Source: Pyxicephalus adspersus (lineage: Eukaryota > Chordata > Amphibia > Anura > Pyxicephalidae). From it: a stretch of 64,000 nucleotides of DNA. Of the stretch, positions 38,079 through 51,581 are shown one piece after another. The notes under the pieces were generated by a model. The model was not told the origin of the DNA. It was given only the letters and a program-made list of their open reading frames with translations, and searched no databases. The position numbers were made by a program, and so were the translations under genes. How positions within the stretch are numbered: position 1 is the stretch's first letter; each line of letters starts with the position of its first letter. Where the stretch lies: the NCBI RefSeq assembly GCF_032062135.1, contig NC_092864.1, positions 18,563,687-18,627,686 of the forward strand, read 5' to 3'.

Positions 38079-38430
38079 NNNNNNNNNNNNNNNNNNNNNN
38101 NNNNNNNNNNNNNNNNNNNNNNNNNNNNNNNNNNNNNNNNNNNNNNNNNNNNNNNNNNNNNNNNNNNNNNNNNNNNNNNNNNNNNNNNNNNNNNNNNNNN
38201 NNNNNNNNNNNNNNNNNNNNNNNNNNNNNNNNNNNNNNNNNNNNNNNNNNNNNNNNNNNNNNNNNNNNNNNNNNNNNNNNNNNNNNNNNNNNNNNNNNNN
38301 NNNNNNNNNNNNNNNNNNNNNNNNNNNNNNNNNNNNNNNNNNNNNNNNNNNNNNNNNNNNNNNNNNNNNNNNNNNNNNNNNNNNNNNNNNNNNNNNNNNN
38401 NNNNNNNNNNNNNNNNNNNNNNNNNNNNNN
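38079..38430. other. Assembly gap, 352 N
   Basis: A run of N. Nothing can be said of its content. Confidence 1.
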
Positions 38431-39133
38431 ACATATAACCTTGAATATTATTCCCTAGACAACATGAGCAGGTCTGGTCATTCTTCTTGGCCATTAAAGA
38501 GTTACAAGATGTTGCAGAAGAGCTCATTCTCAGCTGTGTTTAGCAAAAGTTTTCTTCTGAAAGTCATGCAAAACCCCCCTCCCCCCATCAAGCCTCTGTC
38601 CTGCACACAGCGAGCAGGGAAGCCCTGTTCGTATCTAGGAGTTGTCCCTATGTTGGATGTCTTTAACTCGAGGACTATCTGTAAAGGTATTACTGAGTTA
38701 ATGGTGCTTTTTCCATTCTATGGCAGTTCACTTACTTGAGTATACCCAATCCTTTATTTTGCCCATCAAGTGAAATAAACCAGAAAGATATTTTCAATCA
38801 AATACGATAGGAAAGCAGTGATAATCGAGGCACGCCATGTCACATGGGCATTACATAGGACAGTACAACACTCTACTGGCTCTTTCCTGCAGCTATGATC
38901 TGCTTGCATTGAACAAATACAAAGACTACCATCTATATTTTACCACTAGGTATAAACAGGTATTAATTTTCCCATGCTGTCCAAGGTATTTGTATACATA
39001 TATATGTATATGTATATATTTGGATAGATTAGAGGAGGATTTACATGGAAGTATTCTCTTAAAACAGAGGTAAACCCACTTTCCCTCCCAAGGTGGCACC
39101 AATATTTGTACCGGGTCTTTGTCGTGGCTTGAG

Positions 39134-39323
39134 ATCTTCAGACATCATGAATGGCCAAGCGGCACATGTACACTGTAGTTCTTTCATTCCAGCACCTAGG
39201 TGTTCTGAGAACGCCTGCACAGCTCAGTATCTTCAGACATCATGAATGGCCAAGCGGCACATGTACACTGTAGTTCTTTCATTCCAGCACCTAGGTGTTC
39301 TGAGAACGCCTGCACAGCTCAGT
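39134..39323. repeat. Perfect 95-bp tandem duplication
   Basis: 39134-39228 and 39229-39323 are identical as read, beginning ATCTTCAGACATCATGAATG and ending GCACAGCTCAGT. Very recent, or a local assembly artefact. Confidence 0.95.
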
Positions 39324-39989
39324 GTACATTCTAGAGATATAACAAACAGCCAGGTAAGTTTGTTTTATTGCAGCCAACACGTCTGCCTGAATTTTTTTTA
39401 ATCACTTAAACTTCCTGTCCCACGGATGTAAAGGAAGAGAAAAGCAGTATCTACACAATTGGGGTAATTCCCCTAGCAGGTGCTCTCATTGGAAAATGTA
39501 TTCTATTTCTGGTTTGGTGAGAAATGCAAAAATTTCAATTTTTCAATGCTTTATGTACAGGTGACATTAATCATCAGGAAAAATGTGAACCTTCCTAGCA
39601 GATAAACAAAAAAAACACACACCTAAGTTCTAATGCTTCTCTTCTCTATTCAAAACAAAACCCCAATACAATTAATCATCAGTGACATTTTTAAACGTAA
39701 GACTCTTTTTAGATAAACTCTTTGAAAGATCAGCCCACATTAAACAGTTTTCCCTCGGGTAGATAGTAATAAATGGAAGCATCCACTTGATTTTGGTATT
39801 CAGATGGAACCTATATTAACTGTATTCACTTAGCTAAGTTAACATGTTTTATTCATTTTGTAAAACATTTTCTATTTTTAGTTTATTTTAAATTAGCAGA
39901 GGACACTGTAGCATGCAATGAATACTTATTGGGATTTTTTGTCTTAGTTGGTGCTAATGATCCCCAAGCCTTGGACTTCTTCATGTAAA

Positions 39990-40258
39990 TCAATCTTTTT
40001 CAAACTTTTGAACATAGGAGAACCCTTGAAATACCTTTCAGGTCTCAGGGAACCCTTTGCCAATATTTATGATATGTCCACCACATAGTACATTACCTAT
40101 TTGGCAATGGGATGAATGCCTCTTACATTGTTGACCAATGGGATGAATGCAACCCTTATAAATAGCAAAATAGATAATTGGTGTCAATGGTATTCACCTT
40201 CCATCAACTTCTAGAGGAACTCTAGGGTTCCACAGAACTTTGCTTGAGAATCACAGAT
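39990..40258. mobile_element. hAT-like MITE copy (GGGTTCC family), inverted
   Basis: CATAGGAGAACCCTTGAAATACC near the left and AGGAACTCTAGGGTTCCACAG near the right place it in the family in reverse orientation. Confidence 0.65.
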
Positions 40259-42513
40259 GTAATAATTCAATCTAAAGCTAGCAATAATCCACATGCCTAG
40301 GACTTTCTACCCCTCTACAAAAGAATCTCATTTTACAACTACAGTTAAGACCCATTGCAGGTTAATAAGAGACACCAACAAAGCAGCTCCATGGTTTCTC
40401 ATAATTGAAACATTTGAAATATGAAACGTTTTTGCAGAGACTCTTAAGAAACGGCTATTTTATGTATTGTTTTTATAATTAGTTATTATTATAGTAATTA
40501 TTACCTATTTGGATTATAACATATTTTATTAAGAAAAAACATGAGATCAATAAAACAAGAGATTATAATAAAATACAATGAAGTATAATGAACAAGTAGC
40601 TTGCGCTTCAAAGATGTTGGTAAATTCATTGATCAAGCAAAAATGTATCCAGTTTGACATGATCCAAGTTCCCTTATATGCCTACCAGACTTATTTGGAT
40701 ATAAGAACAGTAAAACAGCAGTTCATTATGCAGTATACGATAATGGAATTACACACCTAACTACAGCAGAATGTTCAGGCATTGGGGGTTTTGTTGCCTG
40801 TGGACACTTCTGTGGCTTCTATTATCTGTAATGTACACCTGCCTGTGGATCTCATTTTATTATAGCTGGAGATTACAGACATTTTACCATGTGAGATTGC
40901 CTATCTCTATTTGATGATTTGGACACTGGATGGAATTTTTTTTATACCGCAAGGGTTGTATATGTATCCGGTACATGCTAAAAATAAATATTTTACAGTG
41001 TATACACATTTTGTTATCTATTCCTACATTAAAATACCTTTGGAACTAGTTTGAAAATTAATCTGAGTTTTGTTATTGAATAGATAGATGTTGTCTAATG
41101 AAGTAGCTAGGAAAATGTGGACAAAGTGTTATAACATAACAATCAATCAGAATGTATCTTTCGCTGATATCTGCTTGGTGTTCTTCAATCTGCACATAAC
41201 TCCTTGGTCAACGTATTACTTTACAGAATAAGCTTGTATGTGCAAAAACATTGTATTCTAGTGAATTTATTCTATTTATAAAAAAGTGAATCTGACTTTC
41301 ACTAAAATATTTTCTGGTAGAACATTTCCAGGTCCAATGTGTTTCAGTGGAAGTAATTGTTTTCTGCCAGGTAATGTTTTGATGCTTTATAAATAGCTCT
41401 CCATGTGATTATTATTTGGAACTATTGCATAAAGATATTAATTTCAGTTTTTTTTTTTTACATGCCTTTTTTTATATTTTTAATGCACGCATTTAGGCAT
41501 TAATTTTAGCTAAAGCAAAATGGCATGATACACATTAGCACAATGCCTAGAAGTAGGTAACCGTGAATGAGCCCTTATTCATTGGAAATCTCATAGAATG
41601 TAGCTAGTCCAGCACATGCTATACATTTTTTTTTTCAGGTTAAAAGGTAACTATTTCTTGTCTATCCATTTGTTATAATTGAAAATAAATAATATAATCA
41701 GTCTTTAAAAGATCCAACTTACAGGTTCTTCTGCTGCTGTCTGCTAGTTACAAGCTGGTTCTTCTTCTGATGGTTCTTCTGTCTCATTTATTATCGTTTT
41801 TTCCCTTAATCCTGCTGAATTTCCTCTTCTTTTACATTAGCCTGCCCACTTTTTTAGTTCCAAACAGTTGCATGACATAAACACAGAGATGGTGCAATTT
41901 TCTTTGTCTTGAATAATGATTTTCAGTCTGTTATACAGATATTTAGCATATTTACTGATAAATTATGGTTCTGTTTGCAGTTTATTTATCCAGTAAATTT
42001 TTCTCAGACTGGTAATAATAAGCAAAACTTTATTTTATAAATGACTTAAAGAGACTCTGTCACCTAACCAATGCAAGCAAATGCCCTGAACCCTCTATAC
42101 TCGCTGGCCTATTTTTCTGCTTATTCCTCCTCTGCAGGCTACAGACACGTAAAATGACTTTAAAGGTTTATATTATGCTTATAACTGTTAGTCAAAGGAA
42201 TGAGAATAACACGTCTACTATAGCCAGGGCGTTCTGATGATTTACTGTAGTAGACAATATTGGGTCTATGGTTGCTCCTGATGGGTTACATTCACCCTGA
42301 TTAACTTCAGGTATTTGTAGATTGAATGGTTTGAAGATGCAGAGGGCTTGTTTGGTGTGAGGTTAGTGTCAGGTAAAGGGTAACAATACTCTACAAGCCA
42401 TGTTGTAAAAATGATGCCCGAGGGTTCATGCGGGGCTGCCCAACCATTGAGGTTTCTTTGAGGAGCAAGCTTGACAAGGTGTCTGCACAGAGCACCCCAG
42501 CATTACCTAAATC

Positions 42514-42690
42514 AGTGGTCCCCAACCTTTTAGGGCACACAGAGCAGTAAAAGCACGCTCTCAGAACCGCGCATGGGTGGGGAGCCATGTGTCACTCAAA
42601 GGGGAATAAACTTCCCCCAGAGTGATGTCATGATGCCAAAACCCACCCACTGCCTGAGCCTGTGATGCGTACCAGAGACATAGGCCCTGA
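42514..42690. mobile_element. Probable hAT-like MITE
   Basis: Begins CAGTGGTCCCCAACCTTTTA, a hAT-type terminal sequence. The right end was not identified with confidence. Confidence 0.45.
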
Positions 42691-44326
42691 TTTATGAAAG
42701 CTTTAATATTCTGCTGCCTGTAAGCTGATTAAATCAGATCACTGTTTGGTCAACAATCCAAGTAGTGGTTTAATAATCAGGGGATAAATGGGGACAGTTT
42801 TAATATTTTTTTAGAATGGAACATTTAATTTTTTTGGTTTATTATAGATTTTGGGTATTAGCACTGGAAATGTTATATGCTTGGGTTCGTTGGAAATAGA
42901 GTCTTTAGTCAATGTTGGAATGTTGCTCCCTCTGAATTTAATTGGTCCTGTTACTTATGGTAAGTGACTAACAACTCATCAATAGAGGTAGTAGTTTTTT
43001 TTTCCAATCCGTGTTTTTTTTTTATTTTTAGGAAGGTGCAGGTACATGCCACTATAAAAATGAAAACTTATTTAAACTCAAAAAACAAAAATGTAATAAG
43101 TTGCAGCTTTCAAATCTTTAAGTGAGGGGCACTATGCCAGACTATCCTCTACTATCCATGGGAGGATCCATGGTTGTCATTCAGCCTGGAAAGATGGCTG
43201 TTGTTGTTTTCCTCATTACATAAGCGTGGCAGGATTAGTACACAGAAAACAAAACCCACTCAAAAAGTGTTTGAAGTTTATTTCTCTGGAAGAGACTGGA
43301 ATACAACATTTCTGGCAAGATCTACAGGTATTCATTTGTTCTTTTCTTGAAATGTTCTCAAAATAATAATATGCCCACCACATCCAAGGCCTGGTAATCT
43401 GCAAACTATTACCGTTTTTCTGTGACTTAGTTTTCCTTTTAAGCACTAATTAATTGCTATATGTGTAATGAGTAATGGAAAAGCAATATCTTAAGCATGT
43501 AAACATTTATATTGTTTGCAGATTTTAAACATTCCTATGCAAGTTTTTAATTATTATCATAAATTATAAATATAATAAATTATATTTGCTATAATAACCA
43601 CTTCAGCTCTTGTATTTGTATACCTCTGATGGACCAGAACTGTTTTTTTTTTCCACTGTGGGAAAGTTTGTTCTGCAATAGCTTTGGTAGCATTACCTAA
43701 TAATACATGCATTGTTTTCTGGAGAACAAACTGGGCTTTCTCTTGGCAATGTTGTCTTGCATATACGGTTTTATTTTCTGTGTAATCTATAGATGAAAAT
43801 ATGTGAACAAAAATAATAAAAAGTACTTTTTATTCTATAAAAAAAGTGATTCTTCATTGAATTTTGCCCTCTTTTAAAGTGACACTAAAACTAAAATAAA
43901 TAAATAAATAAATAAAAAATTAAGGCAATATATATATGGCAATAATTATTTCTCACCAGGGAATGTTTGTGGGAATTTCAGATTCCTAGTTTTACAAATA
44001 AAGAAAAAAAGAACAGAAATATAACTAAAAATGTATAATCTGGGTTATCTAATGGTTCATAAACCAAGAGAGATGTTCATGGCATATAAAACTTGAAACA
44101 TCTTATTAAAATTTATTTTTTGATTGTGTTTACATATATGATCAAGCAAATTTGTTAATTTACAATCTTACAAGTCACACATAATTTAGCATTTTTTGCA
44201 TGGTGTATAAACCTTGGTGATATCATATTCTTATATTTCATACAAATGCACCAGAGGCAAGTCCTGTAAACAAAGCCAGTGGTCATATAAAGAAAATCAG
44301 TCCACCAAACAAGGTATCCAAGAGTA

Positions 44327-44430
44327 AAGCTACGTACACACGTCCAATGGTTCTTGCTCAATAATCGGCTCCATAACTGGCACTCATGCCTTTGCCGAGC
44401 TAGGTCCCAGGTAAGAATCTCAGCCAAGAC
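44327..44430. mobile_element. PIF/Harbinger-like MITE, truncated end
   Basis: Begins TAAAGCTACGTACACACGTC, the terminal repeat of the family. No matching second end was found nearby. Confidence 0.5.
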
Positions 44431-46599
44431 ACTATCTGCATGGAGTTAATACGTTCCCTCTGTGTTTTCCTCTACTTTCTTCCTATATCCCAAAAAGCAC
44501 AGATATCCACATTTAAATGCAGTCTAAGCTGAAAAACAAAAGCACTTGCATTCCTGGGAGGGGGCGCTACTCATTTATTGGTGCAAAATAACTCTGTCAG
44601 TAAATGTCCTCTATGTGATCCAACACAGCACACAGCAGCTCGAAAATAAATTAAAATTTGTCAGCACAGTTGGCTGTGAAATACTTTAGTCAAACTAAAC
44701 TGCAAATTCCCTTTCTGCAATTCATTGGGTATAATGTGTAACAAATATACAAACGGCCTGTATATTAAATTGGCTGCTTTTACAAAATGCATATTTAGGG
44801 CCGCAATGGTTCCTGTCAGGTGGCACCTTGCCAGCCACTTGGTCTCGCACTGCTGTCTAGGTTCTTGAAGAACTAGTGTCTGCACAGCTGGCACCCATGG
44901 ATGGAACTATTCTGCTGAATGCCACCTCCATTCATTCTCTATGGGGCTGCCGCAGGGAGAGAATATTTGTATTGTCTTCCCAGCAGTTCACTGGCATGTG
45001 GAAGCTGTATCAGCGCCACAACCTCACCGCCAGTCTGAACATTGCATAACATGCAAAATAATGCAAAATAATTAATAGTAAAAAAAGTACAACAATATAT
45101 TATTAAGGGGGAAAGCAATACTGCCACTATATTTCACTTTCTTTTATTTACTATACTGTGTTATATTTTATTTTGCATGCTGGTATTATGCCCATGTTTT
45201 TATGACCTTGTCCATTATTATTATAATATTTTTTTAATGTCAAGATTATTATTGCATTACAGCAGAAATATTGAGGCCTAGGAGGCCTGAGTGTATGTGT
45301 GTTATTATGTGTCTAATTAAAAGTGAGAGTGACACTAATAGACCTTCTCTATTATGAAAGTGGAACAGTTTTTAGTGCAATAACATTTAGGTAACAGGGA
45401 CACCCTGTGCCACATCTGCAGTAATGCAAAGAATTCAAAAGCATAAAAAACTTGTCCAGAACTGGAAAAAACAATTGAGGAAGGAAATGAATAGTTGTTC
45501 TGACATTCACTAAATAGAGATTATTAGTGATCTGAAGAGAGATTAAATAATTCAACCCAGACGCTGCATTCCTAGTTTTAAACACATTGGATCTAAACAA
45601 ATAACAACCAATAGAATTTCTATAGCAGCTTAAAACTAGCAGACCATACATGAATATCAATATTATTGTCACCTGTTTCCTTCCTATGTGTTTTGATGTG
45701 AAATTAGAGATGTGACATACCGGTTGTCATTTGATTTATACATGGTCTACTAGTTTTAGGATGCCTTAAAAATGCCATTGGTTGTGATTTGTTTAGTAGT
45801 TGTTCTAACACACTTCCATGCTGCCCTTCCATACGTACGAAAATTGGATGCTGTTACCCTAGATAAGAAAGTATGGTAGAATTAATACTACAACTATTAC
45901 CACTAATACAAAGGAAACTACATGAAAATATTAGAAAATGACTGTAGTCATCACATCTAAGGACCAATAGATACAATATTTTAGAACTGTACTATTGGGT
46001 TTAGTTTTACTTTCCAGTGGGGAATAGAGGGGAATAAAAATTAAAGAGGAGAATAAGTGTAGACAGGTGTGGTATTTCACAACATGACATCCAAAGATGT
46101 AGGGGGTCCCCACAATAGTATTGGCAGAAGGACCAGCACAAAACATCATTTAAGTCTCTCTTGAAGCAGAATTGTAGTGTTACCATGTAAAAATTACAAG
46201 CAGGTAGCTCTATATTGTAAAAGGAACTTTGTCCCTTCTCCAAAGAAACAAACTTAAGTTTGTGTTTGCAGTATTGTTCACTGCACATGGACTCCCTGTG
46301 GCCTAGCCAATAATGTTGGTTGAAGACCCAAACACAAAAGAAGATGAGGTGAAGATGGTGGCACTAGTGATGGAGTGAGAAGAGATGAGTTTGCTTCTAT
46401 TTGGCATGTTTTAGAGGTAGGGTCCCACTGGAGGAGCCTTCAGCAATTTGTTGATGAGCAATAACTTGTGAGTTGGTCCTGGCATTCTTTCTGACATTCA
46501 TGAAGTGCATTTTAGAGATCTACTGAATATGTTGTTTTTACTTTGCCTAGGTGTAAACTTTAGAACAAAATTTAAGTTCGACATGGTTGCATTGCAAAA

Positions 46600-46860
46600 A
46601 GGGACAGATGATATCCCTTCTGAATTAAAACATGCTCACCTTTTCTCTTAAACTAATAGCTGAGCTGCGTATGCACAGATCAGCGTTGGTTCCGGGGATA
46701 CCCGGCTTCCCCTGCGGCTGCCAGGACTGAATGCACTTCTGCAGGGGAGTTATGTCATCCTGGCCCAGCCAAACAAGTTGTCTGAAGATCTAAACAAGGA
46801 AGGGAAGAAAGAAGAAGAAGATAGCTCCTTTGACAGAACACTGCCAGTCTGGGGTCCGTG
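46600..46860. repeat. Interspersed repeat, second copy of the AAAGTGGAACTAAACCC family
   Basis: GCAAAAAGGGACAGATGATATCC, CCCCTGCGGCTGCCAGGACT and the AAGAAAGAAGAAGAAGATAG segment align with 16490-16785 in the same orientation. Confidence 0.55.
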
Positions 46861-48800
46861 AGAGCTTACACAGGCCCTCTTTTGGCCCAATGTGACAGTA
46901 CATTATTCCCCATACCTAGAGGTACCAGGTATACAACTTGGCTCTGGTGGGTGAAAAGGAGTACAGGAAAGGTGGGCAGTAGCAGTAATTTGGGGCATCA
47001 CGTAAACCTGGCACCTAAAAGTCTGGTTAAAATGATAAAAGATCAGGTAAAAGTGTTCTGTGTAATCTACCAACTATGTTTAATTGGTATGAAGGTAAAA
47101 GCTTTTATTTTTGATGTTGGGATATAATAAATGTAGACTTGACTTTCATTTTTGATGCTCAGTGACCTCTATTGCCATGCCCTGAATGAAATGCCTTAAT
47201 GCAATGCAGATTTAAGAATAATTGTACAAAAATATAAATGAATTCCAAAAATAAAAGCTATTCCTTTGACTTTATCTAACTATCCTACCCCTTCACAGAT
47301 CCATACTTCCTGATATTGAACAGGCGGCCACCTAACCTTTTGTTTATTCTTTCTTTTCTAGTTGTGCTTGCAGATTACTGAATCATGGACTTCTATGGTC
47401 TATGTCCGAAGTTCAGAGACAAGTCTCAAAGAAGTGTATGGGGCTGTAATGTGCAGGTGTGACCAAGACTTATGGACATGGATGTTAACAAACAATGGAG
47501 AAGCAACCTGTAGGATCCCAGGAAGAAGGAATCTATGAAGAGGAAAGGGTGAGTTGTGATAGGTCAGGGGATTGTGGGGTAAGAATATTTCGATTGTTTG
47601 TAAAGTACTGATATGGGGTGCAACATGGGCTTTAGAGAATTCTGCAACATCCATAAAAAATTGGGATCAGTAGAATCAGTATGGAATAATTACATATAAA
47701 AGGGAGGAACTCAGACAAACCTAAATTGAGTTTTTTAGTACATCATATGCGCATTATACATTTAAAAGTGTCAAAAAAACAAAAGTATTTTTGTATCTCA
47801 TTTACATTGAGGAAACAGCAATGGATTACAGTAATTGATAGGCAATCATTCAAGTATTAGCAAACGGGCACTTGACTTCATGTTGATAAGAGAATTCAGA
47901 ACAATCCTTGAATCCCAAAGCGTTTTGCAAATCTTTCTTCAGGGAGATTATATTTAAACTCATGTGACCATTTACTATTTGAATGACTGCCTATCAATCA
48001 CTGTAATCTAATTCTTGTTTTCTCAATGAAAAATGAGATACAGTAAACATTTTTTTTCGAGCCTTTGAAATGTTTGATGCGAATGAGATGTACCAAAAGA
48101 CCCCTCTGTCTAATGTAGGTTTACCTGATTTCCCCCTTTACATCGCTGCAAGTTGGTAACTTTTAATTTATATGACATGACTTCTTTCTCTCTTTCTTCT
48201 TTTTCCTTACATAGAAAAAAAACAAAATATATGTTCAAACTTAGATTCATACACATAGGTGTTTGTTTTATTCTTTTCTTATGTCAAAGAAATTTGTGCA
48301 CATACATGATTTGTAATTTATTTTTTTCTTATATCTTCTCCATTTAAATAAGCAGGAAAACATCGAAAAAGTGCTTCTAAAAGTGCAACCAATAACAAAG
48401 GACATTAAAGACATTAACAGTGATCACAGAACCATAGAAAACCAGTCATTTCATTTACCTTTTTTCTATTAACTAAAATGTAACATTCCAAAGTAAAAAA
48501 TCACATGTGTGCAAGGCAAGGTGTTATGACCACATGCTAAGTACAGTATACCATAGTATGAGGTTTTATCTACATTTTAACATCATGATATAGTCCATAT
48601 CTATAAAAAAGTTTAGATAGTGATTCCACAGGGTTCTGTTGACAATACAACTCTCTTGGAGAAAAAATAATAAAAAATGGACATTACTGCTCTGAAAACA
48701 TAAGAATGGATCTGTTTTTTGGTTTGTAATCTATTTGCACACATCAGTAAGAAGTAAAAAAAAAAAGTTAGTGTTAGATGGGCAAGTTGTTACGGTATAT

Positions 48801-48814
48801 GGGGGGGGGGGGGG
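48801..48814. repeat. Poly(G) run
   Basis: Fourteen consecutive G. Length is liable to sequencing error. Confidence 0.8.
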
Positions 48815-48833
48815 AATATGGCCTCCTTTAGGG

Positions 48834-49480
48834 CAGCTTTTCTTTTTAACATGAAAAACCCCTGCTGAAATAATGTTCAGGCCTTGGGGAATCCCTGCTA
48901 TAATACATCTTACAGTACATGACTGTGGTGGTCAGTAGATTGTCACCCCAAAAAGATTATTGGTGTCAGTGGTAACTGACCTGAGAGGCACAACTTGCTC
49001 ATTACTCAAGGACCCCCGTAGCACAGGCATGGGCAAACTACAGCCCCCGGGCCATATACAGCCTGTTAAGCTTTTTTCCAGCCCGTTGAAACCTCTCTCT
49101 ACTTCAGGGGCTCCGCTGAAGTAGATCCACGGTCCGCGGCTCTGGCCGGTGACCCCCTGAGCGGGGTCAGGAAGACACCACTGGGGGACGGCACCGGCCA
49201 GAGCCACAGACCATGTCCCCCAGTACAAATCCAGGGCTCAGGGAAGTGGGCAGAACAGCCTGCCCACTCTTCCATCGCAGGCTCAGATCAGCGATGGGAG
49301 AGTGGGCGGGGTTATGCCATCATGACGTCACGTTCAGTGACACCCGTTTCAGCGCTCCATCCATCTGATCCTGGCCAGGCCCCTCTGCCAAATTTTAGAA
49401 CCCATTATGGCCCCTGAGTCAAAAAGTTTGCCCACCCCTGCCCTAGCAGCTTCTTGAGGAACTCTGGTTGAGGAACCCTG
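48834..49480. mobile_element. hAT-like MITE (GGGTTCC family) with nested hAT insertion
   Basis: Flanked by a perfect 8-bp duplication CTTTAGGG (48826-48833 and 49481-49488). It starts CAGCTTTTCTTTTTAACATG, ends GAGGAACCCTG, and is interrupted by 49024-49440. Confidence 0.88.
49024..49440. mobile_element. Second hAT-like element nested in the first, about 417 bp
   Basis: Ends CAGGCATGGGCAAACT and (complement) CAGGGGTGGGCAAACT. Flanking 8-mers CCGTAGCA / CCCTAGCA differ by one base. GC-rich interior, no transposase. Confidence 0.85.
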
Positions 49481-49690
49481 CTTTAGGGTATGGATAGAAT
49501 ACCCAGATTATTGTGTTAGTGTTAGAACTTACAGGGTGGTTTTAGTGTAAGAGATCCATTGTCAGGGTTACTGTGACTGTTCCTAATAGTTTTTAGTACC
49601 ATACCAAAATGGTCATAAATTCTAATATGGAATTTAACCCATGGAAACGCCTTGGTGGAATTGGCTTGGGAGGGGGACATTATTGGCTAT

Positions 49691-51581
49691 CTACTTTATC
49701 TTCATATATGAGTTGCCATCTTTATCCAAACTGCCTTGTTGTATTAATAAATGTTTAGTAGTCTCACTTGGATCTGAATCATCTAATTCATACAGAGGAA
49801 TACCAAAAGACATATTTTCCAAAGTAAATGTTGAAGGGCAGTTATGCAGAGCAAGATTCTTATTGATTGTAAACTGTTCTTGAGTTAATGAAACCTCTTT
49901 GAAATGGCATTGACAAATTGTCTGTTTTATGGGGATTATACCAGTTTCCATGTTGTTGAATAAAACCTTTTGCCTGTGCATGTTTTCCAGGTTTCTTATA
50001 TGCTCACATATGTCAAAAGTCAAAGCTAGTGGTATATTGTCATGTTTTATAGCCGTGTCTTTAGGGTTAGTATCCAATGCCTTTTTAAAGAGTTTAGAGG
50101 TTTTATCTGAAAAGGATGGATATTGTTCTTTTGTTGCTTTCACAATATCATTATATCCAAGTTCCATTCAGTCTGAAGATGGAGGTTTATATTTCTGACT
50201 GCTTTTAAAGTTTGTAATATCCTTACAATTACTGTCTCCTAATTGATCATTTTCATCAATACAGTCATTGTTGTCTGAATAATCATTGCTTTGACATATA
50301 AAATTCTCAAAAGGTTTGTAACCAGATTCAAGAACAATACAATTTGTTGACCCTGAGGTTTTACTTTCTGAAACTGCTTCATGGAAGCTTTGATATCCAT
50401 TGAGCTCACACATAGAAGTGACATCGCTTTCCTGGAGTGCTTGGTCAAAAGATTTGTATCCAGAAGTTTGGCACCCAAACTCTGGACCATTTTCTTGGAT
50501 TGTGTGGTCAGTACTTTGATATCTATTTATTTCATTTATAAAAATGTTAGGTTTGTATTCGGGGTCAAGAACCAAACAGTTTGTTGATCCTGAGGTTTCA
50601 CTTTTTCGAATTGCTTGATCAAAGCTTTGATATCCATTAACTGCACTTACAAAAGTCTCATCACCTTGTTGAACTGCTTGGCCAAAACTTTTATATACAG
50701 ACATTTGGCACCCAAGCTCTAGTTCATTTTCTTGGATTGCTTGATCAAAGCTTTGATATGCAGACCCCTGACATATGGAAGTTGGACCAGATTTGCTTTC
50801 ATGCATTGGTAAAATATTTTGTCCAGAGTTTGGTTGAAATCTGTACTCACTGACGTTTGAACAAAGACATTTTGTGTTGTAGTAAAGAATGTCTTTTGGA
50901 TTTAATTGACAATTATAGATATTAGATTTGCTTTTTGAGCAATTGTCAAGGCAAAATGTTTTAGTTGTATTGATCTTGCTTGCGTTATATGCTGCTTTGG
51001 CAAAGCTGTTATAACCTGAATTTGTGAATGAGTCCCCTTTGCTTTGATATGAGTTGTCATCATTAAAACTGACTGATGGGATATATGGCATGCGATCCGT
51101 TTCACTGTTCAGAAATTGGTCAAAGTGTGGTATCCTGACCTCATCCATAGAAAATGAAGAATTATCGGAGCTGTGGTATCCCAATTTCCAATGCCCTGGG
51201 ATATTTGAGCTGGATGATTGTTTTTCTTCTTTATAAAAGCTATCCATCAAATCTAGACCAAGCAATGATCCTGCATTTAGATTTCTAAATGTATCTCCTT
51301 TTACGTTTGATGAATCATTAAGAATGGTAAAAAACATATTGGCAATAGATAGATCCTCTCCCACTGGGTGATCTTCAGATTCATGTTCTGGTTTGTTTTC
51401 TTGATCTGCATTGTTTTCATTTTGTACTTTTAGCTGTATTTCAACACATCTCTCAATAACTTCATTCTTAGGTTCAAAGATACATTTATGGTCTGAACAA
51501 ACAACAACATATTGTTCAGCAGCATTGTTCAGGGTAAGTTTGGACTTCAGGGCATTATCAGGTCTGCTGAAAAAACGTCCA
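49691..51581 (-). CDS. il4r: Copy B exon 9: long signalling tail with repeated YxSF motifs and an in-frame TGA
   Basis: Acceptor TTTTTGCAG. Open for about 471 codons to TGA at 50168-50170, then open again in the same frame for 158 codons to TAG at 49691-49693. [11 protein letters not shown] matches human VRCVELFEAPV, and [15 protein letters not shown] matches the ESLFLDLLGEE box. Downstream lie GYNSF, AYQSF, VYKSF, GYQSF, RYQST, GYKSF, GYQSF and GYKPF, about 21 residues apart, inside a 79-residue tandem duplication (50288-50761). The part after the TGA ends in [11 protein letters not shown], conserved with copy A, so the ancestral protein ran through the TGA. A real tail would be cut 158 residues short. 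Confidence 0.85.

Larger units (their letters stand above)
40262..48800. other. Spacer between receptor copies, right part; no gene recognised
   Basis: AT-rich, with the repeats listed separately and a short (AAAT)n tract at about 43897-43917. No open frame shows a recognisable domain. Confidence 0.4.

Noticed and set aside
37937..38527. Long minus-strand open frame of 196 codons
   Set aside because: Most of it is the run of N in the assembly gap, which contains no stop by default.
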